From the NCBI GenBank assembly GCA_947628735.1, contig CANRAY010000015.1, positions 1 to 34,692 of the forward strand: a stretch of 34,692 bases of DNA, given 5' to 3'. Below are positions 1 through 7,790 of the stretch, piece after piece. The stretch is from an uncultured Clostridia bacterium (GTDB lineage Bacteria > Bacillota > Clostridia > TANB77 > CAG-508). The position numbers and the translations under genes are program-made. Numbering within the stretch: position 1 is the first letter of the stretch; every line of letters begins with the position of its first letter. The notes beneath the pieces were generated by a model. That model had not been told where the DNA came from, made no database searches, and worked only from the letters and a program-made list of their open reading frames with translations.

Positions 1-20
1 TTTATGTAAAAATAAAATAT

Positions 21-73
21 AAGAGCCTAAATTTAATCAGGCTCTTTATGGGCGGAATTTATTCCGCTTTTTT
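21..73 (+). terminator. Tandem hairpins with intrinsic terminator
   Basis: Two hairpins follow each other. AAGAGCC (21-27) pairs with GGCTCTT (40-46). GCGGAA (52-57) pairs with TTCCGC (62-67) over a 4-base loop and is followed directly by six T (68-73). The second has the form of a Rho-independent terminator reading rightward. It would end a transcript entering from the left, outside the window. Confidence 0.75.
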
Positions 74-215
74 ATTATATAACACATCATTCACATAAAT
101 TTTGTACTATCAGTCAAAATCATAGAAAAATTGTAAATAGATCATAAAATAAAGGAGAAAACCAATATTTCAGATTTTCTCCTTATACTAATGACAAACA
201 TAGCATAAATGCTAT

Positions 216-227
216 GGACACTAATGT
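216..227. repeat. 12-base direct repeat, copy 1
   Basis: GGACACTAATGT occurs here and again at 322-333. Each copy sits just right of a small inverted repeat, and a weaker relative (ACTAATGACA) lies near 188. The function is unknown. The set may be a decayed repeat element or a structured transcript. Confidence 0.5.
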
Positions 228-264
228 AATAATATTATATGAAAAAGTTAAAATTATATGTAAT

Positions 265-292
265 AAAAAAACGATAGCCTTTTAAGCTATCG
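265..292 (-). terminator. Leftward intrinsic terminator
   Basis: Read on the - strand, CGATAGC and GCTATCG form a 7-bp stem around a 7-base loop, followed by seven T (the A-run at 265-271 of the + strand). It lies about 100 bases downstream of the MazF/PemK-like gene at 391-876 and is the best candidate for that gene's terminator. Confidence 0.75.
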
Positions 293-321
293 GATTATAA
301 TGATTACGTTCTTTTCAGAAC

Positions 322-333
322 GGACACTAATGT
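322..333. repeat. 12-base direct repeat, copy 2
   Basis: This is an exact second copy of GGACACTAATGT (first copy at 216-227). It directly follows the GTTCT...AGAAC hairpin. Confidence 0.5.
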
Positions 334-390
334 TTTATTAATTTAATTATAAATCATTTAATAACAGAAAGTCAAGAAAAATTCAAAATT

Positions 391-876
391 TTATTCATTC
401 TTTAGTGGTCGTAATTTATATAAATTTTCAAGTTGTGAGTTAATTTTAATCCAGTCATTTTTTGAAATAGTAACTAAATTTCCCTTTTTTCTATAAGGAA
501 CTGAAATTCTTATTTTACTAACAACTCTCAGCTGTTCAATTAAAACAGTTGAATCAATTTCTTCTAAATCAATATGAAACCAAAAACCATCATGTAATCT
601 TTTAGTTGTTAATGGAAGAATTGTGCATATAGGAGAGTTTTTTGAAGTTCTCAATATTATAACAGGTCTTAATTTATTTTGTTCACTTCCAATATTTATT
701 CCTAAATTACACCAGTAAATAAAATTATTATATATTGGAAATTTAGGTAATAATCCATTATATCGTAAATTTGATTTTTCTTTAATCCATTCAGAAAATT
801 GAATTGTATCAATAGAGTTAATACTATTTAATAATTTTTCAGTTTGTTTAAAATTGTTATGGATTTCATCATTCAT
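391..876 (-). CDS. MazF/PemK-family protein (putative endoribonuclease toxin)
   Basis: This 161-residue protein has the hallmarks of the MazF/PemK fold in its middle: GSEQNKLRPVIIL at about residues 63-75 (family pattern GsEq..RPvlv), then TILPLTT and STVLIEQLRVVSKIRI. These match the strand that carries the conserved Ser/Thr and the EQ.R region. Known members cut mRNA or other RNA at short sequences and are usually held in check by an adjacent antitoxin. The N-terminal 50 residues are an extra segment not seen in minimal MazF. The start is supported by GAGGTGAG five bases upstream. No MazE-like antitoxin ORF adjoins it, so it may be a solitary family member, may act with a distant antitoxin, or may have another role. 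It has its own promoter and terminator. Confidence 0.75.
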   Translation of the reverse strand: MNDEIHNNFKQTEKLLNSINSIDTIQFSEWIKEKSNLRYNGLLPKFPIYNNFIYWCNLGINIGSEQNKLRPVIILRTSKNSPICTILPLTTKRLHDGFWFHIDLEEIDSTVLIEQLRVVSKIRISVPYRKKGNLVTISKNDWIKINSQLENLYKLRPLKNE

Positions 877-896
877 AATCTCACCTCATCATCTAT

Positions 897-925
897 AGTA
901 TAACATATTATAAACTAAAAAGCAA
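897..925 (-). promoter_or_regulatory. Candidate sigma-A promoter for the MazF-like gene
   Basis: On the - strand, TTGCTT (925-920) is followed after 17 bases by TATACT (902-897). The -10 is strong and the -35 matches only its first three bases. It lies just upstream of the GAGGTGAG ribosome site. Confidence 0.45.
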
Positions 926-979
926 ACAAAAGTTTGAATATTTTTACCAATTATAGAAGTGAGCTTTAATTATTTTTAC

Positions 980-1237
980 CTAAGAATCTCTTCTATCAGA
1001 ACGACCAGAATCATTTCTAGAAGACGTATTACACATCTTATCATATTCTTTACATTTTATTTTATATTCTAATTGTTGAGTCATATAGCGATAATACATA
1101 TAAGCTTGCTCATATTGCATCATAGGATTAAAAACTGTATTATCTGTCATAAAAGGATCAAAACCTGTTTCATATCCATAATAAGGTGGTGGAAAACTAT
1201 AAAAATTGTTCATATTTCCATCTGTATTTCTATCCAT
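980..1237 (-). CDS. Small Tyr/Met-rich protein of unknown function
   Basis: I do not recognise this 85-residue protein. Its first half is rich in Tyr, Phe, Pro and Met (for example FPPPYYGYETGF and FNPMMQYEQAYMYYRYM). A charged stretch follows, then a Ser/Arg/Asp-rich tail. There is no signal peptide or membrane helix. The start is well supported: GGAGGT lies five bases upstream of the ATG. It reads in the same direction as ylbJ, 64 bases further on. Tyr-rich small proteins beside a sporulation gene make a spore-coat-type role thinkable, but that is only inference from composition and neighbour. Confidence 0.65.
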   Translation of the reverse strand: MDRNTDGNMNNFYSFPPPYYGYETGFDPFMTDNTVFNPMMQYEQAYMYYRYMTQQLEYKIKCKEYDKMCNTSSRNDSGRSDRRDS

Positions 1238-1301
1238 AAAAACCTCCAGTTAAATTATTTTTTATATAAATATTCTAAAAAGAAAAATATATGCAAAAAT
1301 T

Positions 1302-2513
1302 TTAACTTTTCATTTTTCGAGCTTGATAATGTTTAGTTTTTTTATCAGAGTGAGAAAAAACAATAAAAATAATTAATAATAAAATAAATGGTAAACAGAT
1401 ATAAGGATTTAAACCAAAAAATTGAATAGGATAAACAACAGTATCAGCAATAGGAACAAAAACAGGCTGAATATCCAAATTCAAAAAAGGAATACATTGT
1501 AAAGCTAAAAAGGTATAAAAAGCAGCTAGTACTCCTTGCAATAATTTACCTATAATATATTTTCTCATAGATAAATCTGTTTTAGAAATCATACTATACA
1601 CTTGAAACAAAACAGAAATACCACCAAAACCAAGTAAAAATGCACATAGAATAACATTTTGAGAAATTGCTTTCATTGGAATATTAGAAACCATATTAAC
1701 ACCATTTGTTAATTCAATCATACCTGAAAGAATAGGTTTTGCAAAATCTCCAGAAAAACCAAATAAACGTAATATAAAATAAAAGAATTGACTAAAGAAA
1801 TCTAATATATGACATTGATTTAGGATAGAGAGAAAAACAGAAAACATAACAACAAAGCCACCGATTAATAAAATAGTAGAAGTAGCATTTTGAATACTAT
1901 GACCTAAAATACTTCCTAAATTTTTAAGAGAAACACTAGAATTAGAAGAATTCACATAATTTGTGGATAAGCTAGGCAATTTTTCATGTTTAGCTGCAAA
2001 TAACCTACTCAAAATAATACCAACAGTAATACTAGCTAAAATGTGAGTGCATAACAATAGAATTCCTGTTTTTGTATCACCAAAAAGAGAAATACCTACA
2101 AAACTAATGATAAATAAAGGACCAGAATTATTTGTAAATGCAAGCATTCGATCACCCTCATCCTTTGTACAAATACCTTGCTCACGTAAACTTGCTACAA
2201 TTCTCCCACCAGTTGGATATCCACTTATAAGGCCTAAAATAAAAGCAAAAGCACATTCACCTGGAACACGAAACAACGGTCTCATAAGTTTATCAAAGAG
2301 TCGTCCTACATAATAAATTAAATTAGTATGAGATAACAATTCTGTCATAACGAAAAAAGGAAAAAGAGATGGAACTACATTATTTGCCCATAAAGTAAGA
2401 CCATCTTTAGCAGCAATTAAATTTGTTTTAGAAAAAATAAGCATACAAATAATTAATAAAACAAAAAGAAAAGGCAAAATATTTCTTCTTAAAGATATAA
2501 ACCAAAATTTCAT
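1302..2513 (-). CDS. ylbJ: YlbJ-like sporulation integral membrane protein
   Basis: This is a polytopic membrane protein with the nucleoside-recognition (Gate) domain features of YlbJ: VPSLFPFFVMTELL near the N-terminus, then GLISGYPTGGRIVASL and FTNNSGPLFI. About eight to ten hydrophobic segments follow. In Bacillus subtilis ylbJ is needed for sporulation and is transcribed in the mother cell. I place the start at the ATG at 2513, giving 403 residues (usual length near 400). AAAGGAG lies seven bases upstream of it, whereas the in-frame ATG at 2564 has no ribosome site and would add a non-homologous tail. The C-terminus ends in a short basic tail after the last helix. The gene is transcribed divergently from the photoproduct-lyase-like gene. 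Confidence 0.88.
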   Translation of the reverse strand: MKFWFISLRRNILPFLFVLLIICMLIFSKTNLIAAKDGLTLWANNVVPSLFPFFVMTELLSHTNLIYYVGRLFDKLMRPLFRVPGECAFAFILGLISGYPTGGRIVASLREQGICTKDEGDRMLAFTNNSGPLFIISFVGISLFGDTKTGILLLCTHILASITVGIILSRLFAAKHEKLPSLSTNYVNSSNSSVSLKNLGSILGHSIQNATSTILLIGGFVVMFSVFLSILNQCHILDFFSQFFYFILRLFGFSGDFAKPILSGMIELTNGVNMVSNIPMKAISQNVILCAFLLGFGGISVLFQVYSMISKTDLSMRKYIIGKLLQGVLAAFYTFLALQCIPFLNLDIQPVFVPIADTVVYPIQFFGLNPYICLPFILLLIIFIVFSHSDKKTKHYQARKMKS

Positions 2514-2533
2514 AGAAACACTCCTTTTGCTAA

Positions 2534-2560
2534 AGAATATGAAAACACATGCATAATTAT
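2534..2560 (-). promoter_or_regulatory. Candidate sigma-E-type promoter for ylbJ
   Basis: On the - strand, ATA (2560-2558) and CATATTCT (2541-2534) are 16 bases apart. This resembles the mother-cell sigma-E pattern ATA-N16-CATACAnT and fits the sigma-E control of ylbJ known from Bacillus. The motif is short and the DNA is AT-rich, so chance occurrence is possible. Confidence 0.35.
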
Positions 2561-2659
2561 TCAAAGTGAGGAAAAAATAAATAACAAATGAATAACAGAA
2601 AGAAGATTTGAAAGGAAGTTTTTATAAAATCATTTTATAGAAATGTTTTCAAAATAAAA

Positions 2660-3670
2660 ATGAAGGAATTTATACCCAAAGCAATTTATTATGAAGAAAA
2701 AGCAAAAGAATATCCTTTAGGAAAAGAATTACTAGAAAAATATGAAACACAGGGAATACCAGAATATATAATAGAAAACCATAATAATATAGAAGAAATG
2801 CGTACAAAACAGAATAAAGAATTTCCTAATATGAAACAGAATTTAATTATAGGAATACGAAAAACACATAAATTTGTACCAAATCATAAAATATCAGATT
2901 ATTTAGTACCATATACTTCATCTGGCTGTACAGCAATGTGTCTATATTGCTATTTAGTATGCAATTATAATAAATGTGCTTATTTAAGGCTTTTTGTAAA
3001 CCGAGAAGAAATGTTAGATAAAATTATAAAAGAAGCAAATAAAAGTGAACAAGAATTAACATTTGAAATTGGAAGTAATAGTGATCTGATTTTAGAAAAT
3101 ACTATTACAGGAAATTTAATATGGACAATTGAAAACTTTGCAAAAAATAATAAAGGATATATTACCTTTCCAACTAAATTTGATATGGTAGATGACTTAC
3201 TACCACTAAATCATAATGGTAGAGTTATTATTCGAGTCAGTATGAATCCTGAAGAAATAATTCAAAGAATAGAACTAGGAACCTCGTCTTTAAAAAATAG
3301 AATCATAGCAATAAATAAGTTAAAAGAAGCAGGATACAAAGTTGGAATTCTAATTGCACCAGTTGTTTTAATAGAAAACTGGAAAGAAAAATATGAAGAA
3401 TTATTTATAACACTACAAAAAGAATTAAGTGAAAAAGTAAAACAAGATGTGTTCTTTGAAGTAATTTTAATGACATATAGCTATATTCATAGAAAAATTA
3501 ATGAAGAAGCATTTCCCAATGCAATTAATCTATATGATCAAGAAAAAATGACAGGTAGAGGAAAAGGAAAATATACCTATAAACAAGAAATAAGACGAGA
3601 AGCGGAAGATTATTTGAAAGAATTATTTAAAAAATACTTCCCTAATAATGAAATTATATATTTTAGCTAA
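2660..3670 (+). CDS. Radical SAM protein, spore photoproduct lyase family
   Basis: This 336-residue protein aligns by eye with Bacillus SplB from end to end. Matches include an N-terminal FIPKAIYYEEKAKEYPLG, GIRKTHKF, the radical SAM cluster motif CTAMCLYC (Cys90, Cys94, Cys97) followed by Y, the segment TFEIGSNSD, and a C-terminal YFPNNEIIYFS. SplB uses SAM and a 4Fe-4S cluster to reverse the thymine dimer of UV-irradiated spores. Here the position of the H-donating Cys141 of B. subtilis (FEASCTSD) is Ser139, while two extra Cys (101 and 106) follow the cluster motif. It may therefore be a variant lyase or a paralogue with another substrate. No good ribosome site precedes the ATG, but homology fixes the start. 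It is monocistronic, with a terminator right after it. Confidence 0.82.
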   Translation: MKEFIPKAIYYEEKAKEYPLGKELLEKYETQGIPEYIIENHNNIEEMRTKQNKEFPNMKQNLIIGIRKTHKFVPNHKISDYLVPYTSSGCTAMCLYCYLVCNYNKCAYLRLFVNREEMLDKIIKEANKSEQELTFEIGSNSDLILENTITGNLIWTIENFAKNNKGYITFPTKFDMVDDLLPLNHNGRVIIRVSMNPEEIIQRIELGTSSLKNRIIAINKLKEAGYKVGILIAPVVLIENWKEKYEELFITLQKELSEKVKQDVFFEVILMTYSYIHRKINEEAFPNAINLYDQEKMTGRGKGKYTYKQEIRREAEDYLKELFKKYFPNNEIIYFS

Positions 3671-3677
3671 ATAAAAC

Positions 3678-3711
3678 CATTAAACTGACCGTGCAGTTTA
3701 ATGATTTTTTT
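3678..3711 (+). terminator. Intrinsic terminator
   Basis: CATTAAACTG (3678-3687) pairs perfectly with CAGTTTAATG (3694-3703) around a 6-base loop. Seven T (3705-3711) follow one base later. It ends the photoproduct-lyase-like transcript. Confidence 0.88.
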
Positions 3712-3731
3712 ATGAAAGTATGATATATAAT
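3702..3731 (+). promoter_or_regulatory. Weak candidate promoter for the lipid cluster
   Basis: TATAAT lies at 3726-3731, 20 bases before the acyl-CoA synthetase ATG at 3751. The best -35 at 18 bases spacing is TGATTT (3702-3707), which overlaps the terminator and is weak. I see no better promoter for the ten-gene fatty-acid run. Confidence 0.35.
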
Positions 3732-3750
3732 AAAAGATGTGGAGGTAGAC

Positions 3751-5487
3751 ATGAACAAAGGAATTTATGAGTATACAAAAATAAAAGACTTGAAAGATAT
3801 GTTAAGAAAATCTGGAGAACAATATTCAAATAATACAGCATATAAAATTAGAATAGAAAATGGAAAATATAAAAAAATAACGCACAAAGAAGTGCGAGAA
3901 ATGATAGATGACCTAGGAACAGCATTAATCAATATGGGATTAAAAGGAAAAAGAATAGCAGTTATTGGGGAAAATAGATATGAATGGGAAATTGCATATT
4001 TAGCAATTGCATGTGGAACAGGGATAGTAGTTCCATTAGACAAATCTTTGCCAGAAAATGAATTAAGTAAACTAATTGAACGCTCACAAGTAGAAGCAAT
4101 TTTTTATACTGAAAAATATGAAAAAACATTAGAAAATATTAAATATAAAGGTATAGGAAAATTAAAACATTTAATATCAATGGATTTAGATATACATAAA
4201 AATGGAATATATTCACAAAAAGAATTAATTGAAACAGGTAAAAAACTAATAAAAGAAGGAAACAAAGAATTTATTAATGCTAAAATAGATCCAGAAGCAA
4301 TGAATATCATGTTATTTACTTCTGGAACAACATCAGATGCAAAAGTAGTAGCACTATGTCATAGAAATTTATGTTCAAACTTAATGGATATTGCTTCTGT
4401 ATTAGATGTTGACTCAAGTGATGTATTTTTGTCATTTTTACCAATTCATCATGTGTTTGAATGTACTGTAGGATTTTTATTTTCTCTATACAAAGGGGCA
4501 ACAACAGTTTTTTGCGATGGAATGCGACATATTAAAGAAAATATGAATGAATATAAAGTATCTGTTATGGCATCTGTACCAGCAATTTATGAAAGCTTGT
4601 TTAAAACAATAATAAAAGAATATGAAAAAGAAGGTAAATTGCAAGAACTTATAGAAAAAGAAGAAAAATATAAAGATGCTAGTATGGAAGAAAAAAAGAA
4701 AGTATTTAAGGAAATACATAATATGCTAGGCGGACATGTAAAACTATTAATTAGTGGAGCTGCAAGTCTTGATGCAGGAATAGAACAAAGATATAGAAAC
4801 TTTGGAATCAATCTAGTACAAGGATATGGATTAACTGAAACTTCTCCAGTTATTGCAATTGGAACAAAACAAAATTATCGTGTAGGCTCCATAGGAAAAA
4901 CGGTTCCAAGTGTTAAAGCAAAAGTAGTAGACTGTGATGAAGATGGAATGGGAGAGTTAGTAGTAAAGGGTCTAAATATTATGCTTGAATATTATGAAAA
5001 TAAAAAAGCGACACAAGAAGCATTAATAGATGGTTGGTTTTATACAGGAGACCTAGCTACAATAGATAAGGATGGATATATATTTATTTGTGGAAGAAAG
5101 AAAAGCGTTATCGTATTAAAAAATGGAAAAAATATATTCCCAGAAGAAATTGAAAAACTAATTAATAGAATAGAAGGAGTTAATGAATCATTAATTTATG
5201 GAAAACAAGTTTCTAATAATAAAGAAGACATCAAAATATATGCAAAAGTAGTATATGACAAAGAAATTGTAAAAAATGCATATAAAGTAGAAACAGAACA
5301 AGAAATATATGATGCAATAAAAGGAAAAATAAAGGAAATTAATAAAACAATGCCAGCATATAAAGCAATAAGAGGAATGATTTTAACAGAAACACCATTA
5401 ATTAAAACAACTACCAATAAAATAAAAAGAGAAAAGAATATAGAAGCTATTATGAACTGCGAAAAAAGTGAGGCATTAGCAGAATAA
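3751..5487 (+). CDS. AMP-forming long-chain acyl-CoA/acyl-ACP synthetase
   Basis: This is a member of the ANL adenylating superfamily. It has TSGTTSDAK (about residues 190-198, the phosphate-binding loop, diverged from the usual TSGTTGxPKG), GYGLTETSP, WFYTGDLATIDKDGYI and GRKKSVIVLKNGKNIFPEEIE, and a C-terminal Lys region (TTNKIKREK) that would hold the catalytic lysine. Overall it looks like the long-chain fatty acid-CoA ligase branch. It would activate fatty acids with ATP to acyl-CoA or acyl-ACP. The start is ATG 3751, with GGAGGT five bases upstream; a GTG four codons earlier overlaps that ribosome site. It heads the fatty-acid synthesis run, 13 bases before birA, so it may feed exogenous or recycled fatty acids to the same lipid pool. 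Confidence 0.85.
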   Translation: MNKGIYEYTKIKDLKDMLRKSGEQYSNNTAYKIRIENGKYKKITHKEVREMIDDLGTALINMGLKGKRIAVIGENRYEWEIAYLAIACGTGIVVPLDKSLPENELSKLIERSQVEAIFYTEKYEKTLENIKYKGIGKLKHLISMDLDIHKNGIYSQKELIETGKKLIKEGNKEFINAKIDPEAMNIMLFTSGTTSDAKVVALCHRNLCSNLMDIASVLDVDSSDVFLSFLPIHHVFECTVGFLFSLYKGATTVFCDGMRHIKENMNEYKVSVMASVPAIYESLFKTIIKEYEKEGKLQELIEKEEKYKDASMEEKKKVFKEIHNMLGGHVKLLISGAASLDAGIEQRYRNFGINLVQGYGLTETSPVIAIGTKQNYRVGSIGKTVPSVKAKVVDCDEDGMGELVVKGLNIMLEYYENKKATQEALIDGWFYTGDLATIDKDGYIFICGRKKSVIVLKNGKNIFPEEIEKLINRIEGVNESLIYGKQVSNNKEDIKIYAKVVYDKEIVKNAYKVETEQEIYDAIKGKIKEINKTMPAYKAIRGMILTETPLIKTTTNKIKREKNIEAIMNCEKSEALAE

Positions 5488-5500
5488 AAAGAGGAAAATT

Positions 5501-6073
5501 ATGCAATTACCAGATATAAATACAAAATTCTTAGGAAAAAATGTAATTCATTATCAAAAGATAGATTCCACACAATTAGAAGTATGGAGAAGAATAGAAA
5601 AAAATGCAGAAAATGGCTTATTAGTAATCACAGAAACACAATTACAAGGAAAAGGCACGCATGGAAGATCATGGTATACAGGCAAAGATAAAAATATTGC
5701 ATTTTCCTTTTACATTAAAGCAAATTGTAACATAAAAAAAATAGAAGGCATTACCATAGAAATTGCAGAAACAATAGTAGAAGTATTTCAAGAAAGTTAT
5801 AATATTACACTCCAAATAAAACATCCAAATGACATCATATTTCAAGGTAAAAAAATAGGAGGAATATTAACAGAAACAAAACTAAATGGTGATATAGTAA
5901 AAGATATTGTAGTTGGAATTGGAATAAATACTAATCAAGAAACATTTCCTCAAGATCTACAAGATATAGCATCTTCTATAAAAAAAGAATTTGGAATTAT
6001 TGTAGATAATGAAAAGATAATAAGTAAATTTTGTAATAAATTTGAAGAAAAAATAATAAAAAGGATAGGATAA
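5501..6073 (+). CDS. birA: Biotin-[acetyl-CoA carboxylase] ligase, minimal form
   Basis: This 190-residue protein carries the biotin protein ligase catalytic signatures: DSTQ near residue 23, GKGTHGRSW (the biotinyl-AMP loop, family GRGRxGRxW), KHPNDIIFQGKKIGGIL (family KWPND...KKxxGIL) and GIGINTNQ. It joins biotin to the lysine of AccB, which is encoded five genes downstream. There is no N-terminal DNA-binding domain, so it is not a repressor. It is also short at the C-terminus compared with usual single-function ligases of about 230-240 residues, so most of the SH3-like end domain seems absent. A GAGG ribosome site precedes the ATG, and the next start (fabD) comes two bases after its stop. 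Confidence 0.88.
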   Translation: MQLPDINTKFLGKNVIHYQKIDSTQLEVWRRIEKNAENGLLVITETQLQGKGTHGRSWYTGKDKNIAFSFYIKANCNIKKIEGITIEIAETIVEVFQESYNITLQIKHPNDIIFQGKKIGGILTETKLNGDIVKDIVVGIGINTNQETFPQDLQDIASSIKKEFGIIVDNEKIISKFCNKFEEKIIKRIG

Positions 6074-6075
6074 AC

Positions 6076-7008
6076 ATGAAAATAGGATTTTTATTTCCAG
6101 GGCAAGGCTCACAAACAATAGGAATGGGAAAAGATTTATATGAAGAATATGAAACAGTAAGAAATACATATCAAAAAGTAAAAGAAATAACAGGAATGGA
6201 TATTGCTAAAATTACTTTTGATGAAACAGAAGAAGAATTAAATCAGACTAAGAATACACAAATTTGTATATTAACAATGAGTCTAGCTATTACAGAAATA
6301 CTAAAACAACATGGTATACATGAACAAGTAAGTGCAGGATTAAGTTTAGGAGAATATTCTGCATTAATTACAAGTGGAGCTATTTCATTTGAAGAAGGAG
6401 TAAAACTAGTACAAAAACGTGGAGAATATATGCAAAATCTAGCACCAAAAGGTGAATGGATGATGGCAGCCATCTTAGGAATGACAGAAGAACAAGTTGA
6501 AAAAATATGTCAACAAGTGAAAAACGGATTTGCTGTTCCAGTAAATTTTAATTGCCCAGGCCAAATTGTTATTTCAGGAGATAAAGAAGGAGTAGAAGAA
6601 ACAGAAAATATTGCTAAAGAAATGGGAGCAAAAAAAGTAAGAATATTAAAAACATCAGGTCCATTTCACACAGAAAAATTAACAGAAGCATCACAAGCAT
6701 TAAGAAAAGAATTAGAAAAAATAAAGATTATGCCATTTAAATCAAAAGTAATAAAAAATATAGATGGAACACCATATACAGAAAATGATGATATAAAAGA
6801 CATATTAGCAAAACACATTATAAGTCCAGTAAGATTTACAAAAACTTTGCAAACAATGTTAGATATGGGAATTGATACATTTGTAGAAATAGGACCAGGA
6901 AAAACATTATCAGGCTTTGTAAAGAGAATGGAAACAGATAAAGAACTTAAAATTTTAAATATTAATGATATAGAAACATTAAACAATGCACTTTCTATAT
7001 TAAAATAA
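6076..7008 (+). CDS. fabD: Malonyl-CoA:ACP transacylase
   Basis: This 310-residue protein begins with the FabD signature FLFPGQGSQTIGMGKDLYE. It has the nucleophile motif GLSLGEYSAL with Ser90 and the catalytic His198 in GPFHTEKL, and EIGPGKTLSGF near the end. It moves malonyl from CoA to acyl carrier protein for chain elongation. The length is typical. Its ATG lies two bases after the birA stop, with an AGGATAGGA ribosome site inside the birA end, so the two are probably translationally coupled. The acyl carrier protein it needs is not encoded in this run. Confidence 0.95.
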   Translation: MKIGFLFPGQGSQTIGMGKDLYEEYETVRNTYQKVKEITGMDIAKITFDETEEELNQTKNTQICILTMSLAITEILKQHGIHEQVSAGLSLGEYSALITSGAISFEEGVKLVQKRGEYMQNLAPKGEWMMAAILGMTEEQVEKICQQVKNGFAVPVNFNCPGQIVISGDKEGVEETENIAKEMGAKKVRILKTSGPFHTEKLTEASQALRKELEKIKIMPFKSKVIKNIDGTPYTENDDIKDILAKHIISPVRFTKTLQTMLDMGIDTFVEIGPGKTLSGFVKRMETDKELKILNINDIETLNNALSILK

Positions 7009-7037
7009 CAAATCTAAAATAGAAAGGAAGAAAAACA

Positions 7038-7772
7038 ATGAGTAAAGTTGCTTTAATTACAGGTGCAACAAGAGGAATTGGAAAACAAATAGCATTAACT
7101 TTAGCACAAGAGGAATATGATATAGCAATTAATTATAGAACAGAAAATGAAGAATTAGAAACAGCCAAAAAAGAAATAGAAGAAAAAAATGTAAAATGTC
7201 TAGCGGTTCAAGGAGATGTTTCAAATTATGATGACTGCGAAAGATTAGTAAAAAAAGTAATTGAATATTTTGGAACAATTGATGTTTTAGTTAACAATGC
7301 AGGAATTACAAAAGATACTTTACTAATGAGAATGAAAAAAGAAGATTTTGAACAAGTACTAAATGTAAATTTAGTGGGAACATTTAATGTTACTAAAAAT
7401 GTTGTACCATATATGATGAAAGCACGTACAGGAAGAATTATTAACATTTCTTCTGTAGTTGGAATAGCAGGAAATGCAGGTCAAACTAATTATGCAGCTT
7501 CAAAAGCAGGAATAATTGGATTTACAAAAAGCTTAGCAAAAGAACTTGCTTCAAGAAATATATTAGTAAATGCAGTTGCACCAGGATTTATTGAAACAAG
7601 TATGACTGATGTTTTAAAAGACGAAATTAAAGAAGAAATAGCAAAAAGCATTCCATTAAAAAGAATGGGAAAATCAGAAGATGTAGCAAAAGTAGTAAAA
7701 TTTTTAGCATCAGAAGACAGTAGTTATATTACAGGACAGGTAATTAACGTAGATGGCGGAATGCTAATGTAA
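7038..7772 (+). CDS. fabG: 3-oxoacyl-ACP reductase
   Basis: This classical short-chain dehydrogenase has 244 residues. It has the NAD(P) motif TGATRGIG (8-15), NNAG (86-89), and the catalytic Ser139, Tyr152 and Lys156 (ISSVVG, YAASK). The C-terminal GGMLM is as in FabG. It reduces 3-oxoacyl-ACP to 3-hydroxyacyl-ACP with NADPH. AAAGGAAG precedes the ATG by seven bases. Its position between fabD and fabF is the usual Firmicutes order. Confidence 0.95.
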   Translation: MSKVALITGATRGIGKQIALTLAQEEYDIAINYRTENEELETAKKEIEEKNVKCLAVQGDVSNYDDCERLVKKVIEYFGTIDVLVNNAGITKDTLLMRMKKEDFEQVLNVNLVGTFNVTKNVVPYMMKARTGRIINISSVVGIAGNAGQTNYAASKAGIIGFTKSLAKELASRNILVNAVAPGFIETSMTDVLKDEIKEEIAKSIPLKRMGKSEDVAKVVKFLASEDSSYITGQVINVDGGMLM

Positions 7773-7790
7773 GAAGGAGTTAGTATAAAG

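Larger units (their letters stand above)
74..390. other. Intergenic stretch with small hairpins, no gene seen
   Basis: I see no convincing ORF here. The stretch holds several inverted repeats: AAGGAGAAAA/TTTTCTCCTT (152-161 with 175-184), CATAGCAT/ATGCTATG (199-206 with 209-216), CGATAGC/GCTATCG (272-278 with 286-292) and GTTCT/AGAAC near 309-322. It also holds a repeated 12-mer, GGACACTAATGT. The hairpin at 152-184 is followed on the - strand by a T-rich run and could be a second leftward terminator. Confidence 0.5.

Noticed and set aside
150..335. CRISPR array
   Set aside because: Only two exact 12-base copies exist, spacing is irregular, and no cas genes are in the window.
1073..1336. Rightward 87-codon ORF
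   Set aside because: It overlaps the well-supported leftward small gene and the end of ylbJ, has no ribosome site, and its His/Ile-rich composition is that of an antisense shadow.
2514..2564. Upstream ATG of ylbJ at 2564
   Set aside because: The first 17 codons have no ribosome site, while the ATG at 2513 has AAAGGAG in place and gives the usual protein length. The -10 of the candidate sigma-E promoter also lies inside this stretch.
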